This document shows, piece after piece, positions 12,167-23,699 of a stretch of 64,000 bases of DNA. How positions within the stretch are numbered: position 1 is the stretch's first letter; each line of letters opens with the position of its first letter. This DNA comes from Pleurodeles waltl (Eukaryota > Chordata > Amphibia > Caudata > Salamandridae), in contig NC_090440.1 of the NCBI RefSeq assembly GCF_031143425.1, positions 1,272,101,123 through 1,272,165,122 on the forward strand. The letters are read 5' to 3'. The notes beneath the pieces were generated by a model. The model was not told the origin of the DNA, made no database searches, and worked only from the letters and a program-made list of their open reading frames with translations. The translations under genes were made by a program, and so were the position numbers.

Positions 12167-12731
12167 CGCACAGGTGAGACAGTGGAAGTGACCATTCTTC
12201 TGATTATTGATGTTTTCTGTGTGGCTGTAGCAGGATGGCATTCACTTCCTTTGCATCTGTACTTACTGTCACCTATGGCTTCTCATTTTGCAGATGTTGA
12301 TGATGTAAAAACTGTGTACTGATGTGATGACTACAGACAGATACAGGCCATTACATGTATGCTATCACAGTGTTTAGATCATTTGTACATGATGTGACTG
12401 TTTCCATATATGCACATTTTCATCACATAAAACGCTTTCACTCAAGTTGTGTTCAAGGGTGCTTATTGTAGTGCAAATAATTGACTGAAAAGTGCAATGG
12501 AATGGGGTGATGGTTGAGGAAAGTCCAGATTATTGTTCCAGACTGTTTGTAGCACAGGCCCAGTGTCCAAAGGGCCATAGGAACAGGAGCAAAGGCAGTT
12601 CAAAGTGGACAAGGTGACAAGGTGGCACAGAAGGGGGACATTCAGGAGGGTCTCATTTCCTGGCAGTGGTCTTGGAATTGGCAATTGTCTTTAGCTTTTG
12701 TCTAGGTCGCAGGGAACTTTTGCGGGGTGGT
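12167..12731. other. Non-coding spacer after transposase
   Basis: 3' flank of the transposase and 3' flank of the convergent Myb2 gene. No AATAAA just after the stop was seen. No gene is supported. Confidence 0.45.
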
Positions 12732-14743
12732 TCACCTTCTGCAGGGATGAGGGGTGCTGGTGGACTGTGGGTCCTGTGGCAGGGCCTCCTGCCCACTAGC
12801 TGCAACAGAGGTGGTGGGCTGGTCAGTAGACTGACTGGTGGTAATGGCCCACTTATGTGCTGTCCATTCCCTCATGATGTTGGCCATATCTGCCAGCACC
12901 CCTGCTATGGATACCATGGTGGTGTTGAGGGCCTGCAAATCCTCTCTGATCTCCTGATGGTGTACCTCCTACAGCCGCTTGTTCTCCTGCATGTTGGTAA
13001 AGATCTGGCTCATCTTGTCCTGGGATTGTTGGTAAGCACCCAGGACATTAGTGAGTGCCTCCTGGAGAGTCAGTTCCCAGGGCCTGTCCTCCCCTGGTGC
13101 ACAGCGGTCCTCCCAGTGTCCCTGTTCCCCTGTGCCTCTGTCTCCTAAATGATGTGCCCACTGCCACTGACCCCCAGGTCCCTGATTGTCTTGGGGGGTG
13201 AGGTGTGGACTGGGGGCCCTGTTCAGGTGGGCACACTTCTGATTGACTTGTCCTGGGGACAGAGGTGTGAGGATGTTGTGTGGGTGCTGTGGTGTTGGAT
13301 ACTGATGGGGGAGGCTCTGTGGTGGACTGTGAGTGGGCTGGGGTGGCCGACTGACCAGTGGTCCCTAGTGGGCCAGGTAGTTCATCCAGATCCTGAAGTC
13401 CAGAGTTACTATCATCACTGGGGGCATCATATGTTGGGGGACTGGATAGTCGTGGCAACTCCTCGCCCTGAGATTGGCTGGGGTGTTGTCGATTAAGCAT
13501 TAGTAGAAGACATCTTGTATTTAGCAACTATTGTGAACATTTCGCGGAATCCATTTTGTATTAATGGCAGCCATTTTCTCTGCCACATGCTGCCATGTGC
13601 TCACCATGTGCTCTGTCCTACCTTTCTGTTAACTACTCGTGAAAATCTGCCTAGTGACAAGTTATATTTAGTATCTCCCACTTTCGCACATGCCCAGTAA
13701 GGTCTGCAGCTGTTAGTCCTTGAAAACTGTTAGCCCCTCCTACCTGTCGACTGTGCATTTCCACATGACCTTATATGTATAGAAGTCTTGCTTCTATAAT
13801 TGTACCACCTCCTTTTAGCCCCTGTGTGGGTATAAAAGGACCATGCTCTCTCAGTTCAGTGTGCTACTTCAAACATTACCGAAGGGTGCTGTTTGAACTG
13901 TAGTACCACCTCATGAGGTTTAATAAACTTTGTCTTTTATTTCAGTTTCTGTGCCAACTTCTTCCTATATGGTCTGAGGACTTTGAGCAGAGAAGGGTGA
14001 ACCCCTTGCACTAGTAGGCCTTGCTGAGGCTTACTTCAACAGGGGCACCCATGGGGATGTAAGTGGTGTATTATACTTCATGTCTGTGGCATATTGTACA
14101 TCCCTAGCTTCCCCTCTATTGTTGCTATTGCCCTGCCACCTTTGTGTATGGTGATGTATTGTGGGACTGTTAGTGCTCCATGATGTGCCTGCTATGTGAT
14201 GGGTGTACGTGCAGGGCTGGGGGGGCCGTCCATGCACTGATCTGGCATGCAGGGCTTGCATTGGGGTTAGTTAGATGTGTAGGTGCAGTGTGTGGGATTG
14301 AGTGGAGTAATGGGAGTGAAGGTGAGGGGGTGTGATGGCATACAGGTATGGTGGTGATAAGTAGTTAATATTTACTCACCAGTGTCTAGTCTTCAGGCTA
14401 CTCCAGTGAGTCCCTCTGGATGCAGTAGTTCCAAGACTTGCTCCTCCCATGCTGTGAGCTGTGGGGGAGGAGGTGGGGGTCCACCACCAGTCTTCTGTAT
14501 GGTGAGCTGGTGCCTTGCTGCCACAGAACATACCTTCCCCGTAGGTCATTCCACCTCTTCCTGATGTTATCCCTTGTTCTTGGATGCTGTCCCATGGCGT
14601 TCACCCTGTCCACGATTCTCCACCATAGCTCCGTCTTCCTGACAATGGATATTTGCTGTATCTGTGGTCCAAACAACTGTGGCTCTACCCTGACTATTCC
14701 TCCACTATGAACCGCACCTCCTCCTCAGCGACATGGGGGTGCC
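12732..14743 (-). pseudogene. Myb2: second Myb/SANT-like gene of Harbinger B (interrupted)
   Basis: Exon 1 (about 14743-14380) encodes EEEVRFIVEE, then after a one-base shift VRVEPQLFGPQIQQ, TELWWRIVDRVNAMGQ and RKRWNDLRG, a Myb/SANT-like domain distinct from Myb1. It ends at a GTGAGT donor (14379-14374). The downstream exon runs from about 14261, is split by the solo LTR at 13484-14041, and resumes with PSQSQGEELPRLSSPPTYDA (about 13480). A disordered Ser/Pro-rich middle follows, then a C-terminal helix (LQALNTTMVSIAGVLADMAN, about 12938). The same layout in Harbinger A (36710-36363 and 34518-34105) supports a real second gene. It is convergent with the transposase. Its precise role is unknown; DNA binding is inferred from the domain. 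Confidence 0.7.
13484..14041 (+). mobile_element. Solo LTR, 558 bp, 4-bp target duplication
   Basis: Begins TGTTGTCG and ends ACTTCAACA, flanked by GGGG at 13480-13483 and GGGG at 14042-14045. It has LTR promoter architecture on the plus strand: a TATAAAAGG box near 13831 and an AATAAA near 13922, about 90 bp apart. Removing it rejoins the Myb2 exon in the CCC-AGC-CAA frame. A 4-bp duplication and this layout fit a retrovirus-like LTR. No internal region remains in the window, so the parent cannot be identified. Because the flank is a G-run, the exact duplication length could be 4 or slightly different. Confidence 0.75.
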
Positions 14744-15288
14744 TTAGTAGGGACATGGGTGCTGTGTGGTGAGTGTTGTGCACAGGGTGGGGTGTGGGAT
14801 GTGTGATGTGTGATGGATGGATGTGTGCTTGTGGTGTGTGTGTAGTTGTCTCAGTGGTCTTCGTGTTAGTCTCGTGGCAATTATTGGTATTTGTAAAGGG
14901 TTGTGTGTTTTATAGTGCTATGGGTGGGTAGATGTGGTGTGTGTATCAGTGCCAGGTGTATGATTTTCATTTAGTCCAATGTTGAGTTATTTTGTATTTG
15001 GGTGGCCATTCTGAGCGTGCCTGTGTGTACTGGCAATGGTTTACTGCCATTGAATGTCCGCCGTGGTGATTCGTGGGTCATAATGTGGTAGGTGTTGTTT
15101 GTTGGTGTAACAGTATGGGTGTTCATACACTTTAACACTGACTGGCGAATTTGTGTATGTGGCAGTATTCTGTCAGTTTGGTGTGTGTGACATAATATGG
15201 TGAATGGATATTCGCCACCACAGCAGTATGTTAGAGGCCATCACAGAGGCGGTAAGCGGCACTTACCACCAATGCCATAATGAGGGCC
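14744..15288. other. Right non-coding arm of Harbinger B
   Basis: G/T-rich non-coding sequence leading into the terminal zone (GGCGGTAAGCGGCACTTACC and the end at 15288). No gene seen. Confidence 0.5.
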
Positions 15289-15450
15289 TACGTGTGGAAA
15301 TTGCAAATGCTGGGACTAACAAACACACTTTTGTAGTGCTCTGCTGACTATCCACAACCCTGGTCAAGACCCACACTGACTAACCAAGCCCACTAACATC
15401 ATGCAGCCAGGTGCAACCAACATGTGCTGTGATGTGAAACACTATGATAC

Positions 15451-18111
15451 TGTAGGAAGTTGGCTCTGTATATACTATTTCAAAGTAAGAAATGGTGTGC
15501 ACAGAGTCCACGTGTTCCCCTTAGAGGTAAGATAGTGGCAAAATTAGATAATTCTAATGCTGTATTTTGTGGTAGTGTGGTCAAGTAGTAGGCTTATCAG
15601 AGGGTAGTGTTAAGCATTTGTTGTACACACACAGGCAATGAATGAGGAACTCACACTCAAAGACTTACTCCACGCCAATAGGTTTTTATATAGAAAATTA
15701 TCTTTTCTTAGTGTATTTTAAGAACCACAGGTTCAAGATTTACAGTAAACACTTTAAATGTAAGGTACTTCACTTAGATATTTTAGGAACTTTGAAAAAA
15801 GCAATATCATGTACAGTCTTTGTAAAAGTGGCAATAAGCTTTTTTCAAAGTGGACACTGCAAAAATCAACAGTTCCTGGGGGAGGTAAGTAAAGGTTAGA
15901 TTAGGAGGTAAGTAAAACACTTACAAGTCTCAGTTCTGGGGCATAGGCAGCCCACCGTTGGGGGTTCAAGGCAACCCCAAAGTTACCACACCAGCAGCTC
16001 AGGGCCGGTCAGGTGCAGAGGTCAAAGAGGTGCCCAAAACACATAGGCGCCTATGGAGAACAGGGGTGCTCCGGTTCCAGTCTGCCAGCAGGTAAGTACC
16101 TGCGTCCTAAGAGGGCAGACCGGGGGGGGGGGTTGTAGAGCACTGGGGGGACACAGGAAGGCAAGGCACACAAAACACACCCTCAGCAGCACAGGGGCGG
16201 CCAGGTGCAGTGTGCAAAGCAGGCATTGGGTTTCAGGTAGAAAACAATGTAGGGACCCAGGGGTCACTCTAGTGGTGAAGACAGGCACGGGGGGGGCTTC
16301 TCGGGACAGCCACCACCTGAGCTAGGCAGAGGGTCGCCTGGGGGTCACTCCTGCACTGAAGTTCGGTTCCTTCAGGTCCTAGGGGCTGCGATTGCAGTGT
16401 TGGTTCCAGGCTTTGGGTCCCTTGTTTCAGGCAGTCGTGGTCAGGGGGAGCCTCTGGATTCTCTCTGCAGGCACAGCTGTGGGGGGTCAGGGGGGCGTCT
16501 CTGGTTACTCACGGGCTCACAGTCGCCGGGGAGTCCTCCCTGCGGTGTTTGTTCTCTGTATCTTGAGCCGGGGGTGTCAGGTGCAGAGTGTGAAGTCTCA
16601 CGCTTCTGGCAGGAAACGTGCAGTCTTTGGAAGTTGCTTCTTTGTTGCAAAGAAGTAGCTGGTTTTGAGCAGGGCCGCTGCTCACAGGAGTTTCTTGTTC
16701 CTTTAGTTCAGGGCAGTCCTCTGAGGCTTCAGAGGTAACTGGTCCCTGTTGGATGCGTCGCTGGTTCCAGGTTTTCGAAGTTGGAGACAGGTCGGTAGCG
16801 CTGTGGTCAAAGCAGTTGTCTTCTTCCTCCTTCTCTGCAGGCTTGTAATTCAGCAGTCCTTCGTGTTTCTTCAGGTTGCAGGAATCTGATTTCCTAGGTT
16901 CTGGGGTGCCCCTAAATACTAAATTTAGGGGTTTGTTTAGGTCTGGGAGGGCAGTAGCCAATGGCGACTGTCCTGGAGGGTGGCTACACCCTCTTTGTGC
17001 CTCCTCCCTGAGGGGAGGGGGACACATCCCTAATTCTATTGATGAAATCCTCCAAAATCAAGTTGGAGGATTTCTAAATGCAGGGGTCGCCTCAGCTCAG
17101 GACACCTTAGGGGCTGTCCTGACTGGTGGGTGACTCCTCCTTGTTTTTCTCACTATCTCCCCTGGACCTGCCACCAAAAGTGGGGGCTGTGTCCAGGGAG
17201 CGGGCATCTCCACTAGCTGGAGTGCCCTGGGGCATTGTAACACGAGGCCTGAGCCTTTGAGGCTCACTGCTAGGTGTTACAGTTCCTGCAGTGTGGAGGT
17301 GTGAAACATCCCCACCCAGAGCAGGCTTTTTTTCTGGCCTCAGAGGCCCTCACCCCAGGGGCTCAGAAACTCGTCTGTCAGCAGCAGGCTGGCACTGACC
17401 AGTCAGTCCTGCATTGAAGGATTGGGTAAAATACAGGGGGCATCTTCTAAGATGCCCTCTGTGTGCATTTTGAAATAAATCCAACACTGGCATCAGTGTG
17501 GGTTTATTATGCTGAGAAGTTTGACACCAAATTTCCCAGTATTCAGTGCAGCCGTTTTTGACAAACTCCCAGACCATATACTTAATATGGCCACAATGTA
17601 CTTACAATGTCCAAGAATGGACTTGGACACTGTAGGGGCATATTGCTCATGCAGCTATGCCCTCATCTGTGGTATAGTGCACCCTGCCTTAGGGCTGTAA
17701 GTCCTGCTAGAGGGGTGACTTACCTATGCCACAGGCAGTATTTTGTGTGCATGGCATCCTGAGGGGGATGCCATGTCGACTTTGCCTTTTTCTCCCCACC
17801 AACACACACAATCCACAATGGCAGTGTGCATTTGTTAGGTGAGGGGTCCCTTAAGGTGGCACAACTTGCTGCAGCCCTTAGCGGCCTTCCTTGGTCACAG
17901 GGCCCTTGGTACCACTGGTACCTTTTACAAGGGACTTATCTGTGCGCCAGGGGTATGCCAATTGTGGAAACAATGGTACACTTGAGGTGAAAGAACACTG
18001 GTGCTGGGGCCTGGTTTGCAGTGTCCCAGCACACTTCTCAGTCAATTCAGCATCCATCAGTATCAGGCAAAAAGTGGGGGGGTAACTGCAACAGGGAGCC
18101 ATTTTCCTACA
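15451..18111 (-). mobile_element. Solo long LTR, TGTAGGAA family (antisense), TSD GATAC
   Basis: Outer ends are TGTAGGAAGTTGG at 15451 and TTTTCCTACA at 18111. The flanks are GATAC at 15446-15450 and GATAC at 18112-18116, a perfect 5-bp duplication. TG...CA ends plus a 5-bp duplication and no internal coding region make it a solo LTR of about 2.66 kb. The orientation is antisense by comparison with the related LTR at 49940-52387, whose TGTAGGAAA start matches the reverse complement of the right end. An open stretch of 172 codons on the sense strand (17027-16509) has no recognised motif. It is inserted in the Myb1 intron of Harbinger A. Confidence 0.85.
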
Positions 18112-18259
18112 GATACAGAACACACCATTGTGGCCTTCTAAAGGATAAACTACTTGTGCATGACTGTGCAGACACCTTTACATCTGGGCACATTGGCGTG
18201 TTGCATATGGTCCATACAGGCTACTACAACAGTCAAGACTATCATTCAATCAGTAGGTC

Positions 18260-19820
18260 TTGTATAGCACGGCTTGTCACCGAGGGGGTCTCCAGGTGCT
18301 GATGGGGTCTACAAACCTTGGTTGGCGGGGGAAGGTGGTTGAAGAGCATGGACTTGAGCTGCTTCCTAAAGTCTTTCAAGGAGAGGGAGGTGTGCAGGTG
18401 GAGGGAGAAGTCATTTCAGGATTTGGTGGTGAGGTAGGAGAAGGTTTGCCCTCTGCAGAGGTCACAGCTGATGCGGACAACGTGGGCAAGGGCAAGAGTG
18501 GAGGATCGGAGCTCTCTAGTTGGTTGGTGGAGTGTCAGTAGGCTGCTCTGGATTTATGGAGAACTTTGTAAGTGTGAATGAGGAGCTTGAAAAGGTATTT
18601 TTCCTGGATGATGAGCCAGTGAAAGTCCCTGAGGTTAGGGCTGATACTGGTTCTTCTAGGGAGGTTGAGGAAGAGTCTTGCTGCCGAGTTCTGGATGGTC
18701 TGGAGTAGGTTAAGGAGCTTCCTTGGTGGTTCTAATGTAGAGTACATTGCCATAGTCGAGACCGCTGGAGATGAGGGTCTGGGTGACTGTCTTCCTGGTT
18801 GAGATCAGGATCCATCGGAAGATCTTGCGGAGCATGCCGAAAATGTGGAAAAAAGCAGAGGAGATGACGATGATCTGTTGCTTCATGCTTAGTTGTGTGT
18901 TTAGGATGGTTCCGAGGTTGCGTGCATGGTTGGTCGGGGTAGGAGAGGGGCCGAGTTCTGAGGGCCAACAGGTGTTGTTCCATGGGGAGGGTTTGTTCCT
19001 AAAGATGAGGATCTCTATTTTGTCTCAGTAGAGTTTAAGGCAGTTGGTCTTCATCCAGGTGGCAAGTCGGTCATCGTGCTTTGGAAGATGCTCTTGGTGG
19101 CGACTGCATCATCTACGAGGGACATGATGAGCTGAGTGTCGTCGGTATAGGAGATGATGTTGAGTCTGTGGGTGCGAGCAATGTCTGCCAATGGTGTCAT
19201 GTAGGTGTTGAAGAGGGTGGGACTGAGGGAGGAGCCCTGGCGGATGCCACAGATGATGTCTTTGGGTTTGTAGGTGAAGGGTGGAAGGAGGATTCTTTGT
19301 GTTTGGCCAGAGAGGAAGGAGGAGAGCCAGTTCAGTGCAATGCCATGGATGCCGATGTGGAGTATAGTGATGAGAGTGTGGTGAGAGACGTTGTGGCTGC
19401 CGGTAGGTCAAGGAGGATCATGGCAGCTGAGGTATGTGATGTCATCTGTAGCCACGAACAGGGCGGTCTCAGAGCTGTGATTCGGTTGGAAGCCGGACTG
19501 AGAAGGGTCCAGCAGGTTGATTCCTTTGAGATAGTCTGTGAGCTGGCGGTTGATGGCTTTTTCCAAGACTTTGGTAGGGAAGGGAAGAAGTTAGATGGGG
19601 TGGTGGCTCTTGGGTTCATTGGGGGTTTACTGAGGGTTTCTTAGGAGGGGCTTTACTTCAACATGCTTAAAGGCATCAGGTATGGTGGGTGGGATGATGG
19701 AGGTATTGAGGATGTCTGTAAGGGAGCTTGTGATTATCTCTTTTCCTAGTTTGTAGATGTGGTGTGGGTTAGGGTCCATGTGGGATCTGGAGTGGATTGT
19801 GCTCATGATGGAGAGATGGT
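18260..19820 (-). pseudogene. Outer LINE reverse transcriptase, C-terminal two thirds (broken)
   Basis: Reading leftwards, the pieces are HMDPNPHHIYKLGKEIITSS (thumb-proximal N-terminal RT), RPVSLLPFPTKVLEKAINRQ, a degraded LLDL region, GIRQGSSLSPTLFN, and the catalytic SYTDDTQL box. They lie in two or more frames (see 19950-19627, 19619-19332 and 19411-19109). The end, near 18535, retains QNSAARLFLNLPRRTSISP, the conserved C-terminal LINE segment. It joins its missing N-terminal part at 23700-25250 across the inserted copy. Confidence 0.7.
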
Positions 19821-20880
19821 CAGTGAACTGCTCTGCCTCCCGTGGCTCCACCTGGTAAGTAGAACCCTCATCCCTCACTCCTCTGAACTCCTGACCCCTG
19901 TCAGGAGTTTGGGGCCCTCCTCCACCCACAGGCTTCTGCCTGCACCTCATCCCTGGTGTCTTGTGAGAGAGCTCTGCTTTCCTCTAGGCTGCATCTCTCC
20001 TCCTTTTCTCTGCTTCACTCCCTGTGTGCTCCCTCTTCCTGTGTCTGCCCCCTCTGTGCCCTTTCTGCTGTTTGCTTTTCACAGTGCTCCTTTCTTGACT
20101 TTTTGACTTTTGCATTACTCTCTCTTTGCTTTTCCCTCCGCTCCTCTCTCTCTCACTCTCGCTCTCCCTCTCTCTCTCTCCCCCACCGCTGCTGCCCCTG
20201 CGGCCCCACCGTCCTCCTCTCTCTCGCGGTGCACTCCTGCCACTGCTACACCTACGGACAGTCCCTTTTTTTAGTACCGTTTTTTGCCTCCGCTCCCACC
20301 TCCTGGCTGTCCTCTCCTCCCCACACCTCCCTACTTAATGGCGGCTGCTGCGTGGTAGGTCGAGCAATACCACTGACCTGGTCAGTGAACTGCTCTGCCT
20401 CCTGTGGCTCCACCTGGTAAGTAGAGCCCTTATCCCTTGCTCCTCTGAACTCCTGACCCCTGTCAGGAGTTCGAAGCCCTCCTCCACCCGCATGCTTCTG
20501 CCTGCGCCTCATCCCTGGTGTCTAGTGGGAGAGCTCTGCTTTCCTACTAGGCTGCCTCTCTCATCCTTTTCTCTGATTCACTCACTGTGTGCTCTCTCTT
20601 CCATGCCTGCCCCCTCTGTGCCCCTTCTGCCGTTCACTTTTCACAGTGTTCCTTTCTTGACTTTTTGACTTTTGCTTTACTCTCTCTTCTCTTTTCCCTC
20701 CACTCTGCTCTAGCTCTCTCACTCTCACTCTCCCCCTCTCTCTCTCCCCTACCGCTGCAGCCCCTGTGGCTCCGTCCCCGTCCTCTCTCTCATGCTGCCC
20801 CCATGGCCCTGCCTCCTTTTTTCATGCAGTTTTTCACCCCTCGCTCCTGCCTCCCAACTGTCCTCTCCTCCTCGCCTCTC
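19821..20880 (+). repeat. Two tandem 562-bp monomers, 5' region of inner LINE
   Basis: CAGTGAACTGCTCTGCCT recurs at 19821 and 20383, and the next 450-500 bases stay aligned (CACCTGGTAAGTAGA, CTGACCCCTGTCAGGAGTT, TTTCTTGACTTTTTGACTTT, then a CT-rich run). The period is 562 bp. Tandem 5' monomers are known from some LINE promoters; that function is inferred here. Confidence 0.8.
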
Positions 20881-21249
20881 CCTACCAAAGGCAAGCCCAC
20901 CTGCGCCCGTCTGTGCCTGGATCATGCCCAGCAGCGGAACCCCTGGCTCTCGTCCTCCCCACCACCGCCATGCATGTCTTCATTACGACGATGCCACCCT
21001 CCGCACCCTCAACACTGGCTGCTCTCCTACCTTCCTTCAAGTCTCCCCACAGATCACCATCATCCACAAGAACACCCTCAGGATCACGACCAACACCTAA
21101 GACACCCTCAGCACTGCCAAACACCTGCACTTCCAGATCCACACTGACACAAACACCACCCTCCGAGGGGACCCTCGTCTACTGGCCCCCCAGCCCCTGA
21201 CAGCAGTTCAGCAACACCATTACTGGCGTCATCAGCACGCACACTCTCG

Positions 21250-21560
21250 CATGCATAGACTACATACTCCTTGGGGACTTAAACTTCCACCTCGAAAACA
21301 CAAATGACAACAACACCGCCACCCTACTCAACAACCTCTCCACCGTCGGCCTCAAACAGCTCGTCACGACACTGACCCACTCCAGAGGACACACTCTTGA
21401 TCGCATTTTTTCCACAGCAATCACATAAGCTACACCACTGAACTCCACTGGACAGATCACCTCTACATCCACTTCTCCTACAAGAAACAGACAACACACC
21501 ACCACCCACAACGGATTCCGCACCGCAGTTGGAACAAGGTCACCGAAGACCAACTAATCA
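21250..21560 (+). pseudogene. Inner LINE endonuclease, C-terminal remnant
   Basis: ILLGDLNFHLENTNDNNTAT at about 21268 is the late APE-endonuclease motif (GDLN..L). SRGHTLDRIFS near 21382 corresponds to the D.IF segment, and the expected SDH signature is present only in degraded form near 21450. The first half of the domain is absent. The outer copy carries the same motif as FLGDLNFHLEDHKDTN on the minus strand near 24560. Confidence 0.65.
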
Positions 21561-21903
21561 CAACCCTCTCCTAGAACCCACCCGTTGACACCACCGACAC
21601 TGACACAGCTGCCTGCAACTTTAGGCAATGGATCGACACATGTGCCACACTCCTGTCCCGATCAAGAATCCCAACAGACACACCAACAGAAAGGCCTTCT
21701 GGTTTACTGATGACCTCCACGAATCTAAGCAGACCTGATGAAGACACGAAAAGAAGTGGTGCCAAGATCAGACACTGGACAACCACACAGCCTTCAAAAG
21801 TGCCATCCGCAGACACCACCAACTCATCAGAACTGCCAAGAGAACCGCCTTCAAAGACCGAATCAACAACAATGCACACAGTCACAAGGAGCTCTTCAAT
21901 ATT

Positions 21904-23621
21904 GTGAAGGAACTCTCCAACCCCAGCTCCAACGCCAACGTCATCCTACCATCTCAAGACCTCTGTGACTCCCTAGCGTCCTACTTCCACCGCAAGATTT
22001 CAGACATCCACAACAGCTTCAGCACTCAGACCCCCCTGGCAACCACCAATACCACAGACTCACCACCGACCAGCCTCCTGCTCTCCTGGACCCCTGTCGA
22101 CCACAACAACACCATCGAAATTCTGAACACCATCCACTCCGGCTCTCCATCTGACCCCTGCCCTCACCACAATCTCAACAAAGCAAGCTCCGTCCTCACA
22201 CCCCAACTACGGAAGATCATCAACAGATCATTCAAATCCGCCACATTCCCGGAGAGCTGGAAACATGCCAAGATCAATTCCCTCCTCAAAAAACCCAAGG
22301 CGGACCCAAAGAACCTCAAGAACTTCCACCCTGTATCCCTGCTCCCCTTACCAGCAAAAGTCATGGAGAAGGCTGTCAAAAGATAGTGACTCGCTTCCTC
22401 GAGGAGAACAGCACCCTGGACCCTTCCCAATCTCGATTCAGCAGCAACCAGAGTACCGAAACTGCCCTCATCGCCACCACCATCGACATCAGAACCATAC
22501 TGGACAACGGCGAAACTGCAGCCCTCATCCTCCTGGACCTCTCAGCCGCGTTCGACACCGTCTGCCACCACACCCTATGCACACACCTCAGCAATGCAAG
22601 AATCTGCAACAGAGCCCTGGACTTGGTCACCTCCTTTCTCACTAGCAGAATCCAGAGAGTCCGCCTCTCCCCATTCTGCTCCGAAGCCACCAAAATCATT
22701 TGCGACGTACCCCAGGGTTTGTCCCTCAGCCTGACCCTCTTCAACGTCTACATGGCCGTTTGCTAACATCGCCCGATCTTACAATCTCAACATCATCTCA
22801 TACGCCGACCTGAGCTGATCCTCTCCCTCACCAAGGACTCCGCCAAGACCAACCTCCATGAAGGAATGAAGGCCATTGCCGAATGGATGAAGAACAGCTT
22901 CCTCAAACTCAGTTCTGACAAGACAGAAGGCCTCATCTTAGGCTCCACCCTCTCTGCATGGAATGACTCCTGGCGGCCTGCCACTCTCGGATCCGCTCTG
23001 ACTCCCACCGACCATGCACGCAACCTAGGATTCATCTTGGACTCCTCATTATCCATGACCCAGCAAGTCAACGCCATCTCCTCCTCTTCCTTCAACACCC
23101 TCTGCATGCTCAGAAAGATCTACAAATGGATCCCCACCGAAACCAGAAGAACAGTCGTGCAAGCCCTTGTAAGCAGCAAACTGTACTATGGCAATGCCCT
23201 CTAAGCAGGAACCACGGCCAAACTCCAGAAAAGACTGCAACACATCAAGAACACCTCTGCATGTCTCATCTTGGACATCTCCTGCCACTGGCACATCACA
23301 GCCCATATGAGAGACCAGCATTGGCTCCCTGTCAACAAGAGAATCACCTTCAAACTCCTCACTCACGCTCACAAGGCACTGCACTACACTGGACCGGAAT
23401 ACCTCAACAGTCAGCTCTCTTTCTACAACCTGACCCGACAGCTTCGTTCTGCCGACCTTGCCCTCTCCACCGTCCCACGCATCCACAGAACAACCACCGG
23501 CGGCAGATCATTCTCGCATCTCACCCCCAAGACGTGGAACACTCTTCCCACCCACCTTCATCAGACCAAGGACTTCCTTACCTTCAGGAGACTTCTCAAG
23601 ACTTGGCTGCTTGAGCAGTAG
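21904..23621 (+). pseudogene. Inner LINE reverse transcriptase (deleted active site)
   Basis: Order of motifs: DPCPHHNLNKASSVLTPQ (22150-22205), SWKHAKINSLLKKP, FHPVSLLPLPAKVMEKAVKR then a stop at 22384, LDPSQSRFSSNQSTETALI, LILLDLSAAFDTVCHHTL (22528-22580), a degraded VPQG..L block, and ISYAD followed at once by a stop (22797-22820). The YADD box has lost its second Asp and the following residues through a small deletion. The C-terminal part continues through MKNSFLKLSSDKTE to a terminal stop at 23621. Frame changes occur near 22384 and 22765. Family: CR1/L2/Rex group. Confidence 0.8.
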
Positions 23622-23699
23622 CAGCCCCCCTCCTTGGCACCTTGAGACCCTCACCGGTGAGTAGTGTACTTTACAAAGTCCTTGATTGACTGATTGAGT

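Larger units (their letters stand above)
6980..15288 (+). mobile_element. Harbinger B, near-complete PIF/Harbinger transposon
   Basis: The termini are GGTGGTCATTATGAC on the left and, reverse complemented, GGCCCTCATTATGGC on the right, followed by a shared sub-terminal GGYGG/CCGCC-rich zone. It is flanked by TAC at 6977-6979 and TAC at 15289-15291, a 3-bp duplication as expected for Harbingers. It carries a minus-strand Myb1 gene, a plus-strand transposase and a second minus-strand Myb gene. It is inserted in the first intron of the Harbinger A Myb1 gene. A solo LTR at 13484-14041 is nested in it. Length is 8,309 bp including that LTR. All three genes carry at least one frameshift or stop, so this copy is not autonomous. 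Confidence 0.85.
19821..23690 (+). mobile_element. L2-like LINE (inner copy) inserted into the outer copy
   Basis: The sense strand is plus. It begins at CAGTGAACTGCTCTGCCT (19821), carries two 5' monomers, an endonuclease remnant (21250-21560) and RT (21904-23621), and ends in CCTTGATTGACTGATTGA near 23696, a TGATTGA-type LINE tail. The outer LINE resumes immediately on both sides in the opposite strand: its DWKPLSTQY segment ends at 23700 and its next segment starts at 19820. The exact duplication is not resolved. The N-terminal part of the endonuclease is missing. Confidence 0.75.

Noticed and set aside
16509..17027. 172-codon minus-strand ORF inside a solo LTR
   Set aside because: It is on the LTR sense strand and long enough to notice, but has no recognisable domain, and related LTRs do not obviously keep it.
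19081..19644. 187-codon plus-strand ORF
   Set aside because: It is the antisense of the outer LINE reverse transcriptase, whose motifs are clear on the minus strand.
20126..20338. Leu/Ser/Pro-rich ORFs in CT-rich DNA
   Set aside because: Translation of the CT-rich LINE 5' monomer; the adjacent monomer differs in frame.
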